DNA of 64,000 nt, taken from positions 2,108,001 to 2,172,000 of the forward strand of contig JAECYW010000013.1 in assembly GCA_023014335.1 (NCBI GenBank), given 5' to 3'. Source of the DNA: Galerina marginata. Its lineage: Eukaryota; Basidiomycota; Agaricomycetes; Agaricales; Galerinaceae. Under the pieces are notes generated by a model. It had not been told where the DNA came from and did no database searches. It was given only the letters and a program-made list of their open reading frames with translations. Positions 12,386 to 23,621 of the stretch are shown piece after piece (position 1 is the first letter of the stretch; every line of letters starts with the position of its first letter). The position numbers and the translations under genes were made by a program.

Positions 12386-13178
12386 AGAAGGGTGGCTATG
12401 CACCTTATGTAATTCGATCAAATCGCCCTCAACCACTCCCGGTCTCTCAGAGACTCTCTCCCTCGCTTCTTGCGCTCTTCAAGAGCTCAAGACATTGGTC
12501 TCTAAGTAATTATTTTGTGATAGGACGTTCACCACTGCGTGCTTGCCTGACCGCGCGCCTGCTTGACGCGTCTCCGAGCCCTGCCAGACCCGAGCTGCTA
12601 GGGTAGGTCTGATTTGCCTATGATTATCCCACCGACAGTCCCGTACATTTCACCTCAGTGACGCTGCCCTTAAACCCCGCCGACAACATGTCCCACTTCC
12701 CGCCCCTGCCTCTCGCCCTGCCTCTTAATTATCTCTGAGATGTTCAGCCGTCATCTTCAATTGTCCAGAGGTGTAACTTAGATAAGGTGAAACGCCTGAA
12801 CCACGCACAATCGAATTTCTCCGACACCACAAAGTTTTATGGCACCAGGTATCACTGCCAGAGTGAGATACGAAACCTGTAAGCTTCACAAGGCCTTCCA
12901 CGGCCTCTTCGCCGACCACCCTGCGTCGTCCGGTGTCAGCACGACAATACGATTAGCTAGAACATTGATGACAATATCATGTTCAAATTCTGGTCCAGAT
13001 TAATAAGATCTCCGTTCGTGATGAAAACTCAAAAGTATCAAAAAATCATTTGTATTACAACATGTCTGAACTACGACCACCCAGCCACCCACCGCACCTA
13101 TAAATTCGCCCCGATTTGTCTGGATTTTCTGTAGCTTCAGAAGAGAAGTTAATATCTGTCAATATTCCTATGGGCAGG
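12386..13178. other. no gene seen; 3' flank of transposase
   Basis: No supported exons. A transposon terminus may lie here, but I found no CACTA-type terminal motif pairing with the right flank. Confidence 0.35.
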
Positions 13179-16100
13179 TCAGAGCCGAAATAAATTGTAC
13201 GACCAAATTAAACAAACCCTGTCAATAGCCCTCATGACCACGGATTCCTTTCCCCAAGGTCGCTGATTTGCATGGCATTGGATCTGCGACGCTCTAATCA
13301 CCTCAACCGGAGGAGACGGGTCCAGATGAAATATCGCGGCCCGAAAATCAACAAAAGGAGCAAAAGGATCTTTTTCCACCGCCAGAGGCACGTAGGCGTG
13401 AATAGCAACAAAGATATCTGTGAATAGACCTTTGCCCGAAACGAGGTAGCTATGTTGAAAAATTTGGCGAATTTGACCTGGGTATAAATCAAGCCCATCC
13501 CTCGACTTGACCCCTGACGCTCTGGTAAAATACACCAGGCTGTGTTTCTCCGATGTCGCGAAATCTGTGTACTGGATGCCCTGGCGTTCATAGGAACGGA
13601 AGCGTTGCGCTGTATCTCCGTTAAAAAATACTTGGGAGTGAGCGTAACTTTGCGGACGGAATGTTAGCTCCAATTTTTGTAGAATATCACGATCCAGCTT
13701 TCCGGGGATGGGTCCGAAGCATATACCAGCTTCAACCGAGCTTTTTGAACATGGTAGCCCTTGGTTCAAATCACCATGGTTCAGGCGACTGCGAAAGGTG
13801 GACCACGCCTCTACGAGGCAAGCCGGACAATCTGCAGACTCCATAAGACGAACGAGGTTGGATCGCCGGCAGAACATGTGCATGGCTGTATTCTCCATCT
13901 CCCCTAGAATGATTTTCTTCAGCCGGTATATAAGCACAGGTAGGATTAACTGACCTATTTTTGAGTTTGTATTCAGTTTTTGCAGCCTGCCGACCAGCCG
14001 TTCCAGAGAAAAGGCCCAAGTTCCGTGCAGTGGTCCAAATAAAAGTAGAATCTCGGAAATATGAAGGGCGTAGTGGTGGTTTGGTTTAAGGTTGTACTCC
14101 GGAAATAGTGTTTGCATGCAGTTCAGGTAACGCTGCATGTAAAAATTATACCGTTCTGCGTGAAGTACGGAAGTTCGCCGTGAGAGACCCCACGCCAGTG
14201 CCATGGCGAGATCGAGAGTGTGCTCAACAATCTTATTCAGACGAGCATCTTCCGCAATGTTTCCTGTGGACTTGTGGTTTGCAAGAACCTGGATCAATGA
14301 AACCGGGATATCAAATTCTAAAGCAGTTCTCCATTGGTCCGCCTTTAGTTTTCCATGGCTTGGAGAGCCAAAATCAGGTGGAAGATGGGCCTGCCAATCT
14401 GGACGTAAGGTAGCTTGGATGTGCTCTCGTATCATTATAAGAGTTTGCTGTGTGATAACTTCGGGAGTTGTTGTAATTGCGTCACTGTCATCTCCTTGAC
14501 TTCCAGATTTAGGCGCAATATCTGATGCTAATACTTCCTCCTCGTGGCCATCGAAAAAGGTTCCAAGGTTCAAGTCACTGGATTGAACATCATGATTTTG
14601 TGACGAGGAATCACCCTAAGGATCACTTTCATTCAGTGCCTGCAATTCACATGAAACATAATCACTCACAAGCAAAGCAGAAATATATGTTTTCTTGGAT
14701 CGCCGGCCCTTTGCGTGAGTAGGAATGGAAATATTTTTTTCGGTGCAGAGTTGTTTAAGAGCATCAATATTCAACTTGTGCAGTTTTCTGGGAGACATTT
14801 CGTTAAACACCTGCCTAGCATGTTCCATTCGCTTCTCGGATGGGGGTTCGTCGTCTTCCTCTTCTGGCAGGCTGCTGAAGTTCAGCCCCAGAAGATCGTG
14901 GCAGTGCCGCGCTGTGACTCCCAAAAGAAGGACATGGACTCCTTCGGTAATGGACCAGTCACTTGGTTGCCAGTATCGAAGGAGGAGCAAGGCAGACCAC
15001 CGCACGCCGTGAGCTCTCAGGAGAGATTCTTGCTTAGATTTGCTGGGGGCTGCGAGCCAGCTCTCGGCATGCACCTCATGCTCAGCTCGCGTCAACCCCT
15101 TCGGCCAGGATGATGGGTTTACGTTATGTATTTCGGAACGAGGAAGACGGCAACGAGAGCAAAAATACTTGCCGCCATGTCCACAATGCCCCGTAACCTT
15201 TTTGGAGGCTAATGTATCCGCAATAACCGGAATGAGGGCCGAAAAAGATGTGCGCCCTGAGGTGTATTTGTAAGTACGAGAGTAGTAGGCTCCGCACTCA
15301 TACAACACTTTGAGATCGTGCATCAGTGGGATGATATAATGATTAGCGGCGTCCAAAGCTGGTTCACGTGGTCCAGGAATTAAACCCGCCAGGTAAATGT
15401 TTTCCTCCAGGTATCGTAGAGTGGGTGGAAGGCTCAAACAAATCATTGCTATGACTCCCGTAGAAACGGCCTTGCCCGCTGCCTTGTTTGAATGAGGATT
15501 GAACCAATCAGCGGCGAAGGCCCAAACAAGGCGAATTTCAGAACTCTCTTGTCGAATGAAAGGTTGACCAGAAAAGTCACGGAATCCGCGAATAGCTTGA
15601 GATGACATAATATCGGTTAGTTCACCTTCAAGGGAACCTGTAAGAGTGTAGGATTCAATGGCCTCTTCTATACCAGGACGTGAAAGCATAGCAGCAATGT
15701 GGTCGTTTATATGATGATAAGAGTAGGGCTTGAGAGGTCGCGGAACATTTGTTCCATTGGTCACGGCGCAATCCTTCACCAGCATCTCGCCACAGGTTCG
15801 GCCAAATTTAACTTGGGAGCATTTTAGGGGGTATTCAAGAAGACCTTTGTCGCCTTCCATCGGGGCATAGATAGCGGCACAGGCAGGAATGGGACAACAG
15901 GCGTAGACCGTGAGTTTAGGTTCCAAGGAGGCAAACATCTTGTAGACAGTGCGAATATCTGTCGGAGATGATTGAACACTGTTTTTGTCCATAGGTGTTG
16001 CGGCACCCCAACCGCGAGCTTCATTAATTGTGAGGAGCCTAACCTGCTTAGAACCATCCAGAGTGGCAGCAGAGGACTTCACGGAGGTTCCGCAAAAAAG

Positions 16101-16548
16101 ATTTGACGTTAGCGCGTTGAAGGACGAAACTAGTGCCGACGGAGCAATATCTGAAAGCGTTGTCGCACGGTAGAATCGTCCTGTAATTAAATCAGTCAAA
16201 AATGAGGACAAACACCGCGGAAATCTTACCGGCGTCGTAAAATTCTGGCGAAATATTTACATATGGTACTGTCGGCGGTGAGCCCTGTCGGCGTGGATTT
16301 GAGAAAGAAAGTGCGGAAAAGCCAGAGGAAAGCTGGTCAGAAACAAGATTGGCAGCGAGAGTCGAATCTACTCGATTGTTAAATATCAGAAATGCAAAGA
16401 AGGTAACAGAAAAATTAAAAGTACCGTTCTCAATATGATCCTCACCCCGAGGTTGACTCACTTCAGCTTTTGAAGCATAGGTGGCGCATTCACGGGGAGT
16501 GGACGGATTGGACTCGGTCAAAAATGCAGCTCGGCGATGAAATAGCAT
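13179..16548 (-). pseudogene. tnp2-type (CACTA/EnSpm-like) transposase with one in-frame stop
   Basis: A DNA transposase gene. Exon 1 is 16548-16230 (starts MLFHRRAAFL) and exon 2 is 16180-13179, joined by a 49-nt intron (GTAAGA...TTACAG) in phase. Exon 2 carries the tnp2 signature ADWFNPHSNKAAGKAVSTG, then IYLAGLIPGPREP, then GRTSFSALIPVIADT and a zinc-knuckle-like HCGHGGKYFCSRCRLP. These are hallmarks of the family that cuts and pastes CACTA elements. Downstream is a SAP-like stretch (KLNIDALKQLCTEKNISIP). The reading frame is continuous for about 1,100 codons except for one TAG at 14618-14616, right after ALNESDP. The frame stays open and natural on both sides. A 57-nt segment at about 16379-16435 could be an in-frame retained intron. 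The copy therefore looks recently inactivated, or dependent on readthrough. Confidence 0.82.
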
Positions 16549-17139
16549 ATCTATCCTTGTTTTCGTTGCTGGTCTATCGCATTTCGGACGCGGTGAGCGG
16601 TTTTTCGCCTCAGTATTACGCAATCTGTCGGTCACAGTTACTACATGGAAAATTGGATTGGTATTAGAATGAATAATAGGATGATGAAGGCGAACCTTTG
16701 CTCATGGTTGAAGCACTGATATTCCGGGGTGGAGGGAATTGCTCCTCCTCTTATAGGATAATTCATTGCAGGGTAAGTGGTCAACACCGTAAAGACAACG
16801 GTCGCAATGGTCGTTGATCCAAAAAAAAAAACAAGCAAACTAAATCTAATTGCCTAATCGCCCGGAAATTGCTCCAACGCCATTGACAGAAACGGGGTAG
16901 GTGATGCTGGATTGATCAGTGAAAAAAAATGAAACGAGGCTTCGAGCCCACAGAAGAACAAAGAGACCCTTATTAGACTTTATTGTCAATCCTTGCATAA
17001 CGACAACACGAAAGACAACATCATATTCTACATGGACAATGACAACGACTTGAAAGGTTACGAAGAGGGCGGGACGATAGAGAGACTCGATAAAGAAAAG
17101 ATGTCAACAGGACAACAGAACCCATGTTTACCGAGTGAT
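16549..17139. other. 5' flank of transposase, no gene seen
   Basis: Contains an A-run (about 16818-16830) and AT-rich sequence. No terminal inverted repeat was recognised. Confidence 0.35.
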
Positions 17140-18105
17140 TTACTCAACAAGGTCCTCTTCGCTCTCCGCGGCCTGTATTTGATCAGATATTATTTTACAC
17201 ACAGCGGAGTCAGACTTACGGTTCCTTCAGCCCACCATTTAATGCACCTCGACCGAAAATCAGGGTCTGTTGGCGGATCAGCATCGTATTCCCCAAGGTC
17301 CTCTTCGCTCTCCGCGGCCTGTATTTGATCAGATATTATTTTACACACAGCGGAGTCAGACTTACGGTTCCTTCAGCCCACCATTTAATGCACCTCGACC
17401 GAAAATCAGGGTCTGTTGGCGGATCAGCATCGTATTCCCCAAGGTCCTCTTCGCTCTCCGCGGCCTGTGTCTGATCAGACATTATTTTACACACTGCGGA
17501 GTCAGACTTACGGTTCCTTCAGCCCACCATTTAGTGCACCTCGACCGAAAATCAGGGTCTGTTGGCGGATCAGCATCGTATTCGAGAACTCTTCGGACGT
17601 CAGGGTGTGGTACCGCCGAAATTGGGGTACTTTTGCTGTCACGGAATTCGTCTAAGGTTATTTGAATCTTTCAAGGATTGTAGATCAGATCAAAGGAAGT
17701 CATCGAGGAAGAACTGAAATGCTTACGAAGCGATGACTGAACCTGATTATATCTTCCTTCCACCTAGGTGGATTTCCGGGACCAAACAAGAACTGCAAGA
17801 TAAGTTCCCTTGTTATGGGATGACTAAAGTCTTGCTTGAGGTCGAGGTCATTCAAGGCCAGTGCCTGGTTCGTCGGTGGTTCCTGTTCAAATCCATAGCG
17901 TTCCTTGACAAATTTTCGAGCTAGTTTTTGAGCCACTGAACAAGCGGTCTCAGACAACTAATGACGTTGCTCAGCATTTAAATTAAATTGGGACAAGGGA
18001 ATGGCGTCGTACTTCAAGTTTTGGGCCTTCGGCGGTGGCACCAGCGCAAATCACGTTCTGTTCGTGGCTGATGAAGGGATCGTCGATTGTGTTCGAGGAC
18101 GCCAT
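17140..18105 (-). CDS. six-exon gene with tandem 33-residue exon/intron repeats
   Basis: Exons 18105-18013, 17957-17727, 17667-17512, 17464-17366, 17318-17220 and 17172-17140 join in phase to 236 residues starting MASSNTIDDPFISHEQ. Exon 2 is helical (ETACSVAQKLARKFVKERYG; HPITRELILQFLF). From exon 3 on, the protein repeats a 33-residue unit: AAESEEDLGEYDADPPTDPD then FRSRCIKWWAEGT. The last three introns are each 47 nt and near identical, because the DNA repeat is 146 bp and contains 99 coding plus 47 intron bases. Each duplication thus adds 33 residues and one spliceable intron with no frame change. The C-terminus ends AAESEEDLVE. The unit is acidic with a conserved C and WW. No known domain is recognised. 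The start ATG at 18105 is the only one giving an unbroken set of splice phases. Confidence 0.75.
17147..17583 (-). repeat. 146-bp tandem repeat, three copies
   Basis: The marker AAGGTCCTCTTCGCTCTCCG (plus strand) starts at 17149, 17295 and 17441, a period of exactly 146 bp. The two copies nearer 17149 are almost identical; the one nearer 17441-17583 has several substitutions (for example GTGTCTGATCAGACATT), so it is the oldest or most diverged. Each unit spans one exon and one 47-nt intron of the minus-strand gene. Confidence 0.9.
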
Positions 18106-18760
18106 ACTAAGATAAGAAACGAAGGCGATTGTACCCTGGTGAAGGGCTTAATGGAGGGGGCTAAGGCAGAATACTGGGGCTTCATAAGGCTTTACAGAAC
18201 GCCGAACTTCCAGGCACGATAGCGATTAGGACACATTATTTTGGCGATGGCAAAATTGTCATCCATCAGTGCTGGCGATTCATCTCCAGAGCACGATATC
18301 TGGAGAATGTTCCCACGTCCACATATGGTGTTTTTTTGAAGACGAATCTTCTCCACATCTGGCGAAGGATTCCCATTGACTTGCACGTTTATAATCCTAA
18401 AACCACGAGGCACGATTCTATTTCCCGACGTCCCAATATGGTGTTTTTTTGAAGACAAATCTTCTCCACATCTGGCGAAAGATTCCCCTGGATGATTGAC
18501 AGCATTCCACGTCGGAACATCCCTAATGCTTGGGTTGACAGTGCTCCGTGGAATTAAAACATGACCAATGGGTAGTTACCATTAGAGAAGAATCGCCTTC
18601 AAAACACCATACTCGGACCCAACATAGGACAAATTCCATGAGCAGCTGTAGTCATACAAGTCATACAATTAACGCAGTCCAGCTAAGAGTCTAATAATAA
18701 TAAAACGAAACAACGAAACAGGCTGCAGATTTGGAAAAGAAGATTTACGACTCAATAGAA
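18106..18760. other. intergenic with two repeat units
   Basis: Holds the paired repeat at 18304-18366 and 18428-18490 and otherwise no gene. It lies 3' of the minus-strand coiled-coil gene. Confidence 0.45.
18304..18490 (+). repeat. dispersed repeat family, two units
   Basis: Two 63-bp units 124 bp apart share ATATGGTGTTTTTTTGAAGAC and CTTCTCCACATCTGGCGAA. The same family recurs on the opposite strand at 28220-28960, directly downstream of the paralogous coiled-coil gene. Confidence 0.75.
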
Positions 18761-19512
18761 TTACCCGCTTGAAACGCCGAACAATGTGCACGAGTCACTC
18801 CCTGTCAATAACGTCTCTGACCCCTCAGATGGAGTCCAGTTCTCCGACCCACTTGAATCGGTTAAACGACGTGATAGGGAACTTGTCCCTGTGTGCCAGT
18901 CGTGTTGGAGCTGGTTTTCCAGATAAGCCGCCAGCGCGGGAAGAGAACTCGGCGATGTATGGTGAGGGGTAGGAAGGCCAAGATTTTGTAGGTTGTGTAA
19001 GAGTGTTCCAAGCTGACGGTCCGCATCTGAGACGTGAGATTTGGCATCTTCTACGTCCTCTTCAAGCACAGCCACCATGAGTCTGTACTCCCGAAGCCGT
19101 GAGGCAGCCAGGCGTTCTTCGAATACAAGGGTCTCCCGCGCTAAGAGAGCAAGGTAGTAGGCGGTCTGGATTGTGGGACGTTTGTTCGAGGCCAGTACCT
19201 TCAGTGTTGTTTGCGTTTCTTGATCTCGTTGTATAGCGGCGCTGTGCTGCGCGGCAGATACCTCTTTCTGGGCTGTTGCAAGACTAAGCTGTCGCTGGGT
19301 CTTCAGCTTCTCTCTTTCCCTTGTAGCCTGAGTGACGGTGCCCTAAACGTTGATTTACGTTCAGAAGGTAGTAAGGAAAAGAACAGTGCCCTTACCTCGT
19401 CTTGAGACAACTGCCCAAGGAGTGTCTTGAGTTGGCTCGACGAGTAAGTAATTGGAGTCACTTCGTCGGGACATACTTGGCGGCCAGGGCATTGGCGTTG
19501 TCGTTTGTACAT
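18761..19512 (-). CDS. coiled-coil protein, paralogue A
   Basis: Two exons, 19512-19396 and 19342-18761, are joined by a 53-nt intron (GTAAGG...TTTAG) and give 232 residues. The N-terminus is basic with two cysteines (MYKRQRQCPGRQVCPDE). The middle (about residues 40-150) is strongly helical with heptads: REREKLKTQRQLSLATAQKE, then AIQRDQETQTTLKVL, then LLARETLVFEERLAASRLRE and VAVLEEDVEDAKSHVSDADR. The tail is Ser/Thr-rich. A paralogue on the opposite strand at 27291-28001 shares the same order (QRDxE[ST]Q, ARETLVxEExLA, LREx[RQ]L, LE[ED][DS][VI]E[DE]A, DADxQL). It is probably an oligomerising scaffold; no domain name can be assigned. A 34-bp direct repeat sits just upstream of the start. 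Confidence 0.72.
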
Positions 19513-19580
19513 TATACAGGTGGGTTAGTGTTGTGAGATGGATTGTTATACAGGTGGGTTAGTGTTGTGAGATGGACTGT
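19512..19580. repeat. 34-bp direct repeat, two copies
   Basis: ACAGGTGGGTTAGTGTTGTG recurs at 19516 and 19550 (period 34). It lies in the 5' leader of the minus-strand coiled-coil gene. Confidence 0.85.
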
Positions 19581-19959
19581 AGTTCGACAACGGTTTCCGT
19601 TTATAAGGCGCAGAATGAATTCGAATATTCTCCCATAAACAAACCATCAAACATGTGACCAGTGGGTCAGTTTCCGTATGGGGACAGCGTTAGTATAATG
19701 AACTCCTCCTTCGAATTCCTACGCTTACTCCGAATTCCATCTATCCCATTTACCACATGTGGCCATATACGAATACAAAAAGAGTCGGCGATGAAAATAC
19801 TCATTTACGGAAGAAACAAATAAGAGAAAGCAGCATATTCTGCTTCCAGCCGTTGTGATCCTGGATGATCGGTCACTATTTGAGCTCTCGTCCACGCTGC
19901 CACGCCTCAATCTTTGTCTGCACGCCCAACATTCTTCTCAGTGCCATCCGTTCATAACG
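19580..19959. promoter_or_regulatory. divergent promoter region
   Basis: About 380 bp lie between two divergently transcribed genes (coiled-coil gene to the left, WD40 gene to the right). No further gene is seen. Specific elements cannot be named. Confidence 0.35.
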
Positions 19960-21570
19960 ATGAAGCTTTGGTTTACTTTAAATCAAAAGGTCCAACACAG
20001 CTTCGAAGAGGTAATCCATGCAATTTCACTGTCTCCCAATGGCCGTTTGCTGGTGACTGGAGGTAGAACTTTCCTGCCTCTGTCTTGTACGATCTGAAAT
20101 CCTAGCAAGGCAGCTCTGGCATACTGAAGATATGGGAACTTTCTTCGGGCAGGCTTAATCAATCTATTCATATCGGATCGGACATCACAGCGCTATCCTG
20201 GGCAGCCATAAGCCAGAAATGTCAAACATTTTGGGTTGGATCGTCGGACGGCTCAGGAAGTCTATATTTTTCTACGTCGCCAGGTATCAAGATATGGCTT
20301 CGGAGAATTTGTTTTCCTTTTTTGTCTGATAAGGTGCGTGCGTATCTTTCCTCCTGAATCGGAGCCTCTGACGAAACACCCAACTCAGAGTTTTCTACAC
20401 TCGCCTTTCTTACTTGGTGGCCGTTCTTCCATATCTGGCCCAGTTGAAAGCCTTGCTGCAAGTGAAAACTTCGTCGCGATCGTTGGCAATGAAGATATCC
20501 AGCTATGGGAAGTAGGGACACGCTTCACCCTTTATGGGGCAGATTCAACCACCTTCTCCCTATCGGATATCATAGGCAACCCCAAAAGTAAATCTGAAAT
20601 CGTAGGCCTAAGTCAACGTTCCATGCAATCCACCCTTCAACTTCCGAGCGCCGTTTTAGCCGGTAAACGAATTCACACTGCAAATATTCTCCCGAACCAG
20701 GGAATGCTTGTCATTTCTCTGGTAGATTCGAATCCTACGGGGTTGAACAGTGTTATGTATGTATCTTACCGTTTTCACAGTCAGTAACCTGATGGACATC
20801 AGCGCGATATATAATATAAAACCCTGGAGACTTGTGCGATCAGTTAACTTCAATAGGAGAGTGTGAGTGCCAATAATTCCGCTGCATCGCCTTTCATACT
20901 AATTTACTTATTTTAGTGGCTCGGCAGCAATCAGCGACGATGGGAGGACATTCGCATTTACAAATCTTGTCGATGGCGTAGAGGTTCTTGCGTTACCACA
21001 CCTCAATCATTGCGGAACAGTGCGTCACGCCGTTCGTGCAGAGTTCAATTTTACTCTTGGACTGGTCTTTATTAGTGATGACTACATTGTCGTTGGTGGC
21101 TTCGGCGAGATATGCATTTATCAAATCTCCACCCTAACTGCAGCATATCGGCTCCAAAGCTCAACAACAGATGGTGGGATTTCTACTCTTTCTTTTTCCA
21201 TTGATTTAACCCTTTTTTAGATGCTTATCGTTGTGCCTCGGTAATCCTGCCTTTCTAGGAGTTCAATCAACCCGCACAAATTCATTTATGTTCTTTCTAG
21301 GCAGTACCTTCGAAAGCAATCTTAGCAGCTGGGTCGTCTAAAGGGTATATCGTCGTCTGGACATGGAAGAATGTGCGTTTAACTTATTCATTCGCTGGGT
21401 GCAACTAATTGACTATGTGTAACTAGTTCAATTCTGGGGCACGGAAATGTTGCCCTTCGCTTTCGCTGCCCGCGCAAAATGTCCTGTGCGCCGGCCTGAC
21501 GATCATACTCTTGATGTACCTTCCTTTAGTATACATAATGTACATAATGTTTGTGTCTGTGACTCGTTAG
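19960..21570 (+). CDS. WD40-repeat protein with C-terminal membrane helix, paralogue
   Basis: Starts MKLWFTLNQKVQHSFEE at 19960. Exon 1 ends at 20062 and exon 2 is 20110-20283, joined by a 47-nt intron in phase. Blocks in order: VIHAISLSPNGRLLVTGG, then GILKIWELSSGRLNQSIHIG, then SDITALSWAAISQK, SGPVESLAASENFVAIVGNE ending DIQLWEVG, and VIAIYNIKPWRLVRSVNF. Next is SAAISDDGRTFAFTNLVDGV, then DDYIVVGGFGEICIYQIS and ILAAGSSKGYIVVWTW. The final exon (about 21428-21570) encodes NVLCAGLTIILLMYLPLVYI..., a membrane helix, and stops at 21570. The exon joins at about 20284-20450 and 21173-21300 are not settled. The order of blocks matches the gene at 4634-6586, including the membrane C-terminus, so they are paralogues. 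Confidence 0.7.
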
Positions 21571-22052
21571 ATCTGCATATTGATAAGAATTTTATACCTG
21601 AACTCGTGGTGAGGTGGCCTGGCGACCAACGCTGTGGGGAATATGACATGTCATTGTCGTTTCAGAAAAGAGTCCCGGCCAAGGATCGAAAAGCAGTAGT
21701 GGTGTCGGCGAAAAACCGCGCCTGGGAGATGAAGGAGGTCATGCAGGCGGCAGAAGGCAGAAATTGGAATAAGTGGTACACATTTTTCGGCTTGCATGCC
21801 AAGCTACTTTTTAATGCGAGCCACATAATATTTAGAGGCTACACTACACTATTACGAGACTATGGCAGTCAACCTGCACGTTTAATCAAGCGAACCAGCG
21901 TCCTTTTTGCGAGCCAGTATATTTCGATCCAAGCCGATCAACCATCGCTTGAGCGCACATTTCGTTGACTTTCGAGCTGAGCCACCTTTGATGCGAGCCA
22001 CATAATATCTCATAGAACACTAACTCTATTCAAATACGAGCCTACAGTAGTT
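21571..22052. other. convergent intergenic with short recurrent motif
   Basis: No supported gene. TGCGAGCCA recurs at about 21815, 21907 and 21992, with a diverged copy near 22034. Two of them are followed by CATAATAT. Spacing is 85-92 bp for the first three. Confidence 0.45.
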
Positions 22053-23621
22053 TTAAAGAGGAGCTGGGAAGTAAAGGAAGACGATTAAAACCCCTACGAG
22101 AAAAAAGAAAAACCGTACGAAAACGCGTTTCCATTTTCTGAAGTCTTGAAACTTCTGGATAGATTTTCTTTCCTGCTGATTCCAAATGTTACCCCACAGC
22201 TTGAGGATGTTTCCAGTGCCCATATTGACGGCTGAATGGGCCGGTAAACTGGCCCAAGGTTCGGAAAGTAGGAAATATGCGGCCTCATCCTGATGTAAAT
22301 GTCGGAGGTCGAGATCTCCCAACGCAAACGTGCGCCCAAAATCCGGAAGATGGAAGCAAAGAGTGCTATAAGACTTCTGAATCGCAGCCTGGGACAAACG
22401 CTGCAGCCAATATGGGTCCACGAGGTCATCATTAGCATGTGTCAAGATCACTAAGAACGAGCCTTCAATGTCAGAATGATAGAGTTGCAAAAAAGAGAGC
22501 TCAATTACCGGTTGTTTTCTGTCCAAATTTTCTTGCGCTCTGGATGAGACGGAGGGCTTTTTGTTTAGGCTCTGAAGGACAAATCTCTTTAAGACCATGA
22601 GGTACCATTAAAAAGTTCGAAATGTACCAGTTATACGGATTACAGCGGCAATAACGATGCCTTCCTGTGAAGCATAGTAGTTCACGACGGCCTTTATGTA
22701 ATCAATGGTAACTGAGTATCCGGTTTCTCTCAGTCCTATCAACCAAATCCTGTGAATACGAACTTCACCACAAAAAAAACAGTAATGCTTGAATTACTCG
22801 CCTGGAAGATCGATAATCGTAATTTCCCCGGGCCTGATTCCTGGGGCTAGTATCTCGACGTAAATGACACCTTTAGAAGGAGACGATGAAAGAAGCATCA
22901 TGCAGTAGTGGTGGGAAAGGGTGTCTTCGTCCATCGACAGAATGGAGCTGACATTCTGGTCAGCAGAGAATGCTACAACCTCGGCCTTTCTTAGAAGGTG
23001 AAGTAATTGAGCAGGAGTTGCACACGGACCGCCGAACGACATGGGACTGTGTATCCGAAGATTTTTGGAATTAAACAACCTCTGCTCAAAGTAGGCAACG
23101 GAGACCTGGGCTGACCAGGTCGAAGCGACTGATCGACACATCCTCCACTCGACTGGGCAGGTCGTGCTGATTCCGAGCAAAACCTAATACCACCAGGTTA
23201 ACAAGCCGCCGAAAATACCGATTTATGGTCTCACCCCGGAAATACTGCCCACTAGAGTTGATTTACCTTGTTATCAGAATTAGAAAGATAACACGATCGG
23301 TCATAATCAGTCTACGAACTCACCGCTGGCTTTGGATCCCATAAGGACGACTTTTGGATGCGGCATGTTGGGTTCAGGAGAAAGGCAAGGTGAGCCATTC
23401 TTTTGTAGAATCATCTTGCGCTAGGGTGCCACATTCAGGAATGGGCAAGTTGTGACACCGCGACCATCTCACACTTTGACGTGATGAACGTCCGTAAAGG
23501 TTGTTAGATCGGCGAATTCTTCCCGGCTGATTTTACCCTTTCTGGAAATGAGATCACGCGAAATCTTCTTAGTTAATTTTACCCGTTCTGGAGATGAGTT
23601 CACGCGACCCGAACCCGACAT
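22053..23621 (-). CDS. small dynamin-like GTPase with C-terminal membrane anchor
   Basis: Seven exons join in phase to 418 residues: 23621-23475, 23420-23324, 23266-23235, 23183-22798, 22749-22628, 22571-22509 and 22462-22053. G-domain motifs are visible. The P-loop GSKASGKS is split by an intron after its G. The switch-I region is STTCPVEWRMC (dynamins have a T-x-CP-x-E-x-R pattern here). G3 is DLPG in EITIIDLPGE. The G4 position reads LTHANDD instead of T/NKxD. After the G domain there is no middle/stalk or GED region of usual length. The protein ends with QERKSIQKFQDFRKWKR followed by a very hydrophobic segment (FFFFLVGVLIVFLYF). Full dynamins are 650-900 residues, so this is a minimal form, probably tail-anchored to an organelle membrane. 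The start could also be the ATG at 23699 in the same frame. Confidence 0.75.

Noticed and set aside
13661..15273. Plus-strand ORFs opposite the transposase
   Set aside because: They are shadows of the long minus-strand transposase frame.
13000..17000. Terminal inverted repeats of a CACTA element
   Set aside because: I looked for CACTA...TAGTG type ends on both sides of the transposase and found no convincing pair.
18001..18222. Plus-strand ORF starting MASYFKFWAFGGG
   Set aside because: It is antisense to exon 1 and the 5' leader of the well-supported repeat gene on the minus strand.
21447..21968. 173-codon plus ORF as a separate gene
   Set aside because: Its first 120 bases overlap the last exon of the WD40 gene in another frame, and the remainder includes the TGCGAGCCA repeats; no motif is visible.
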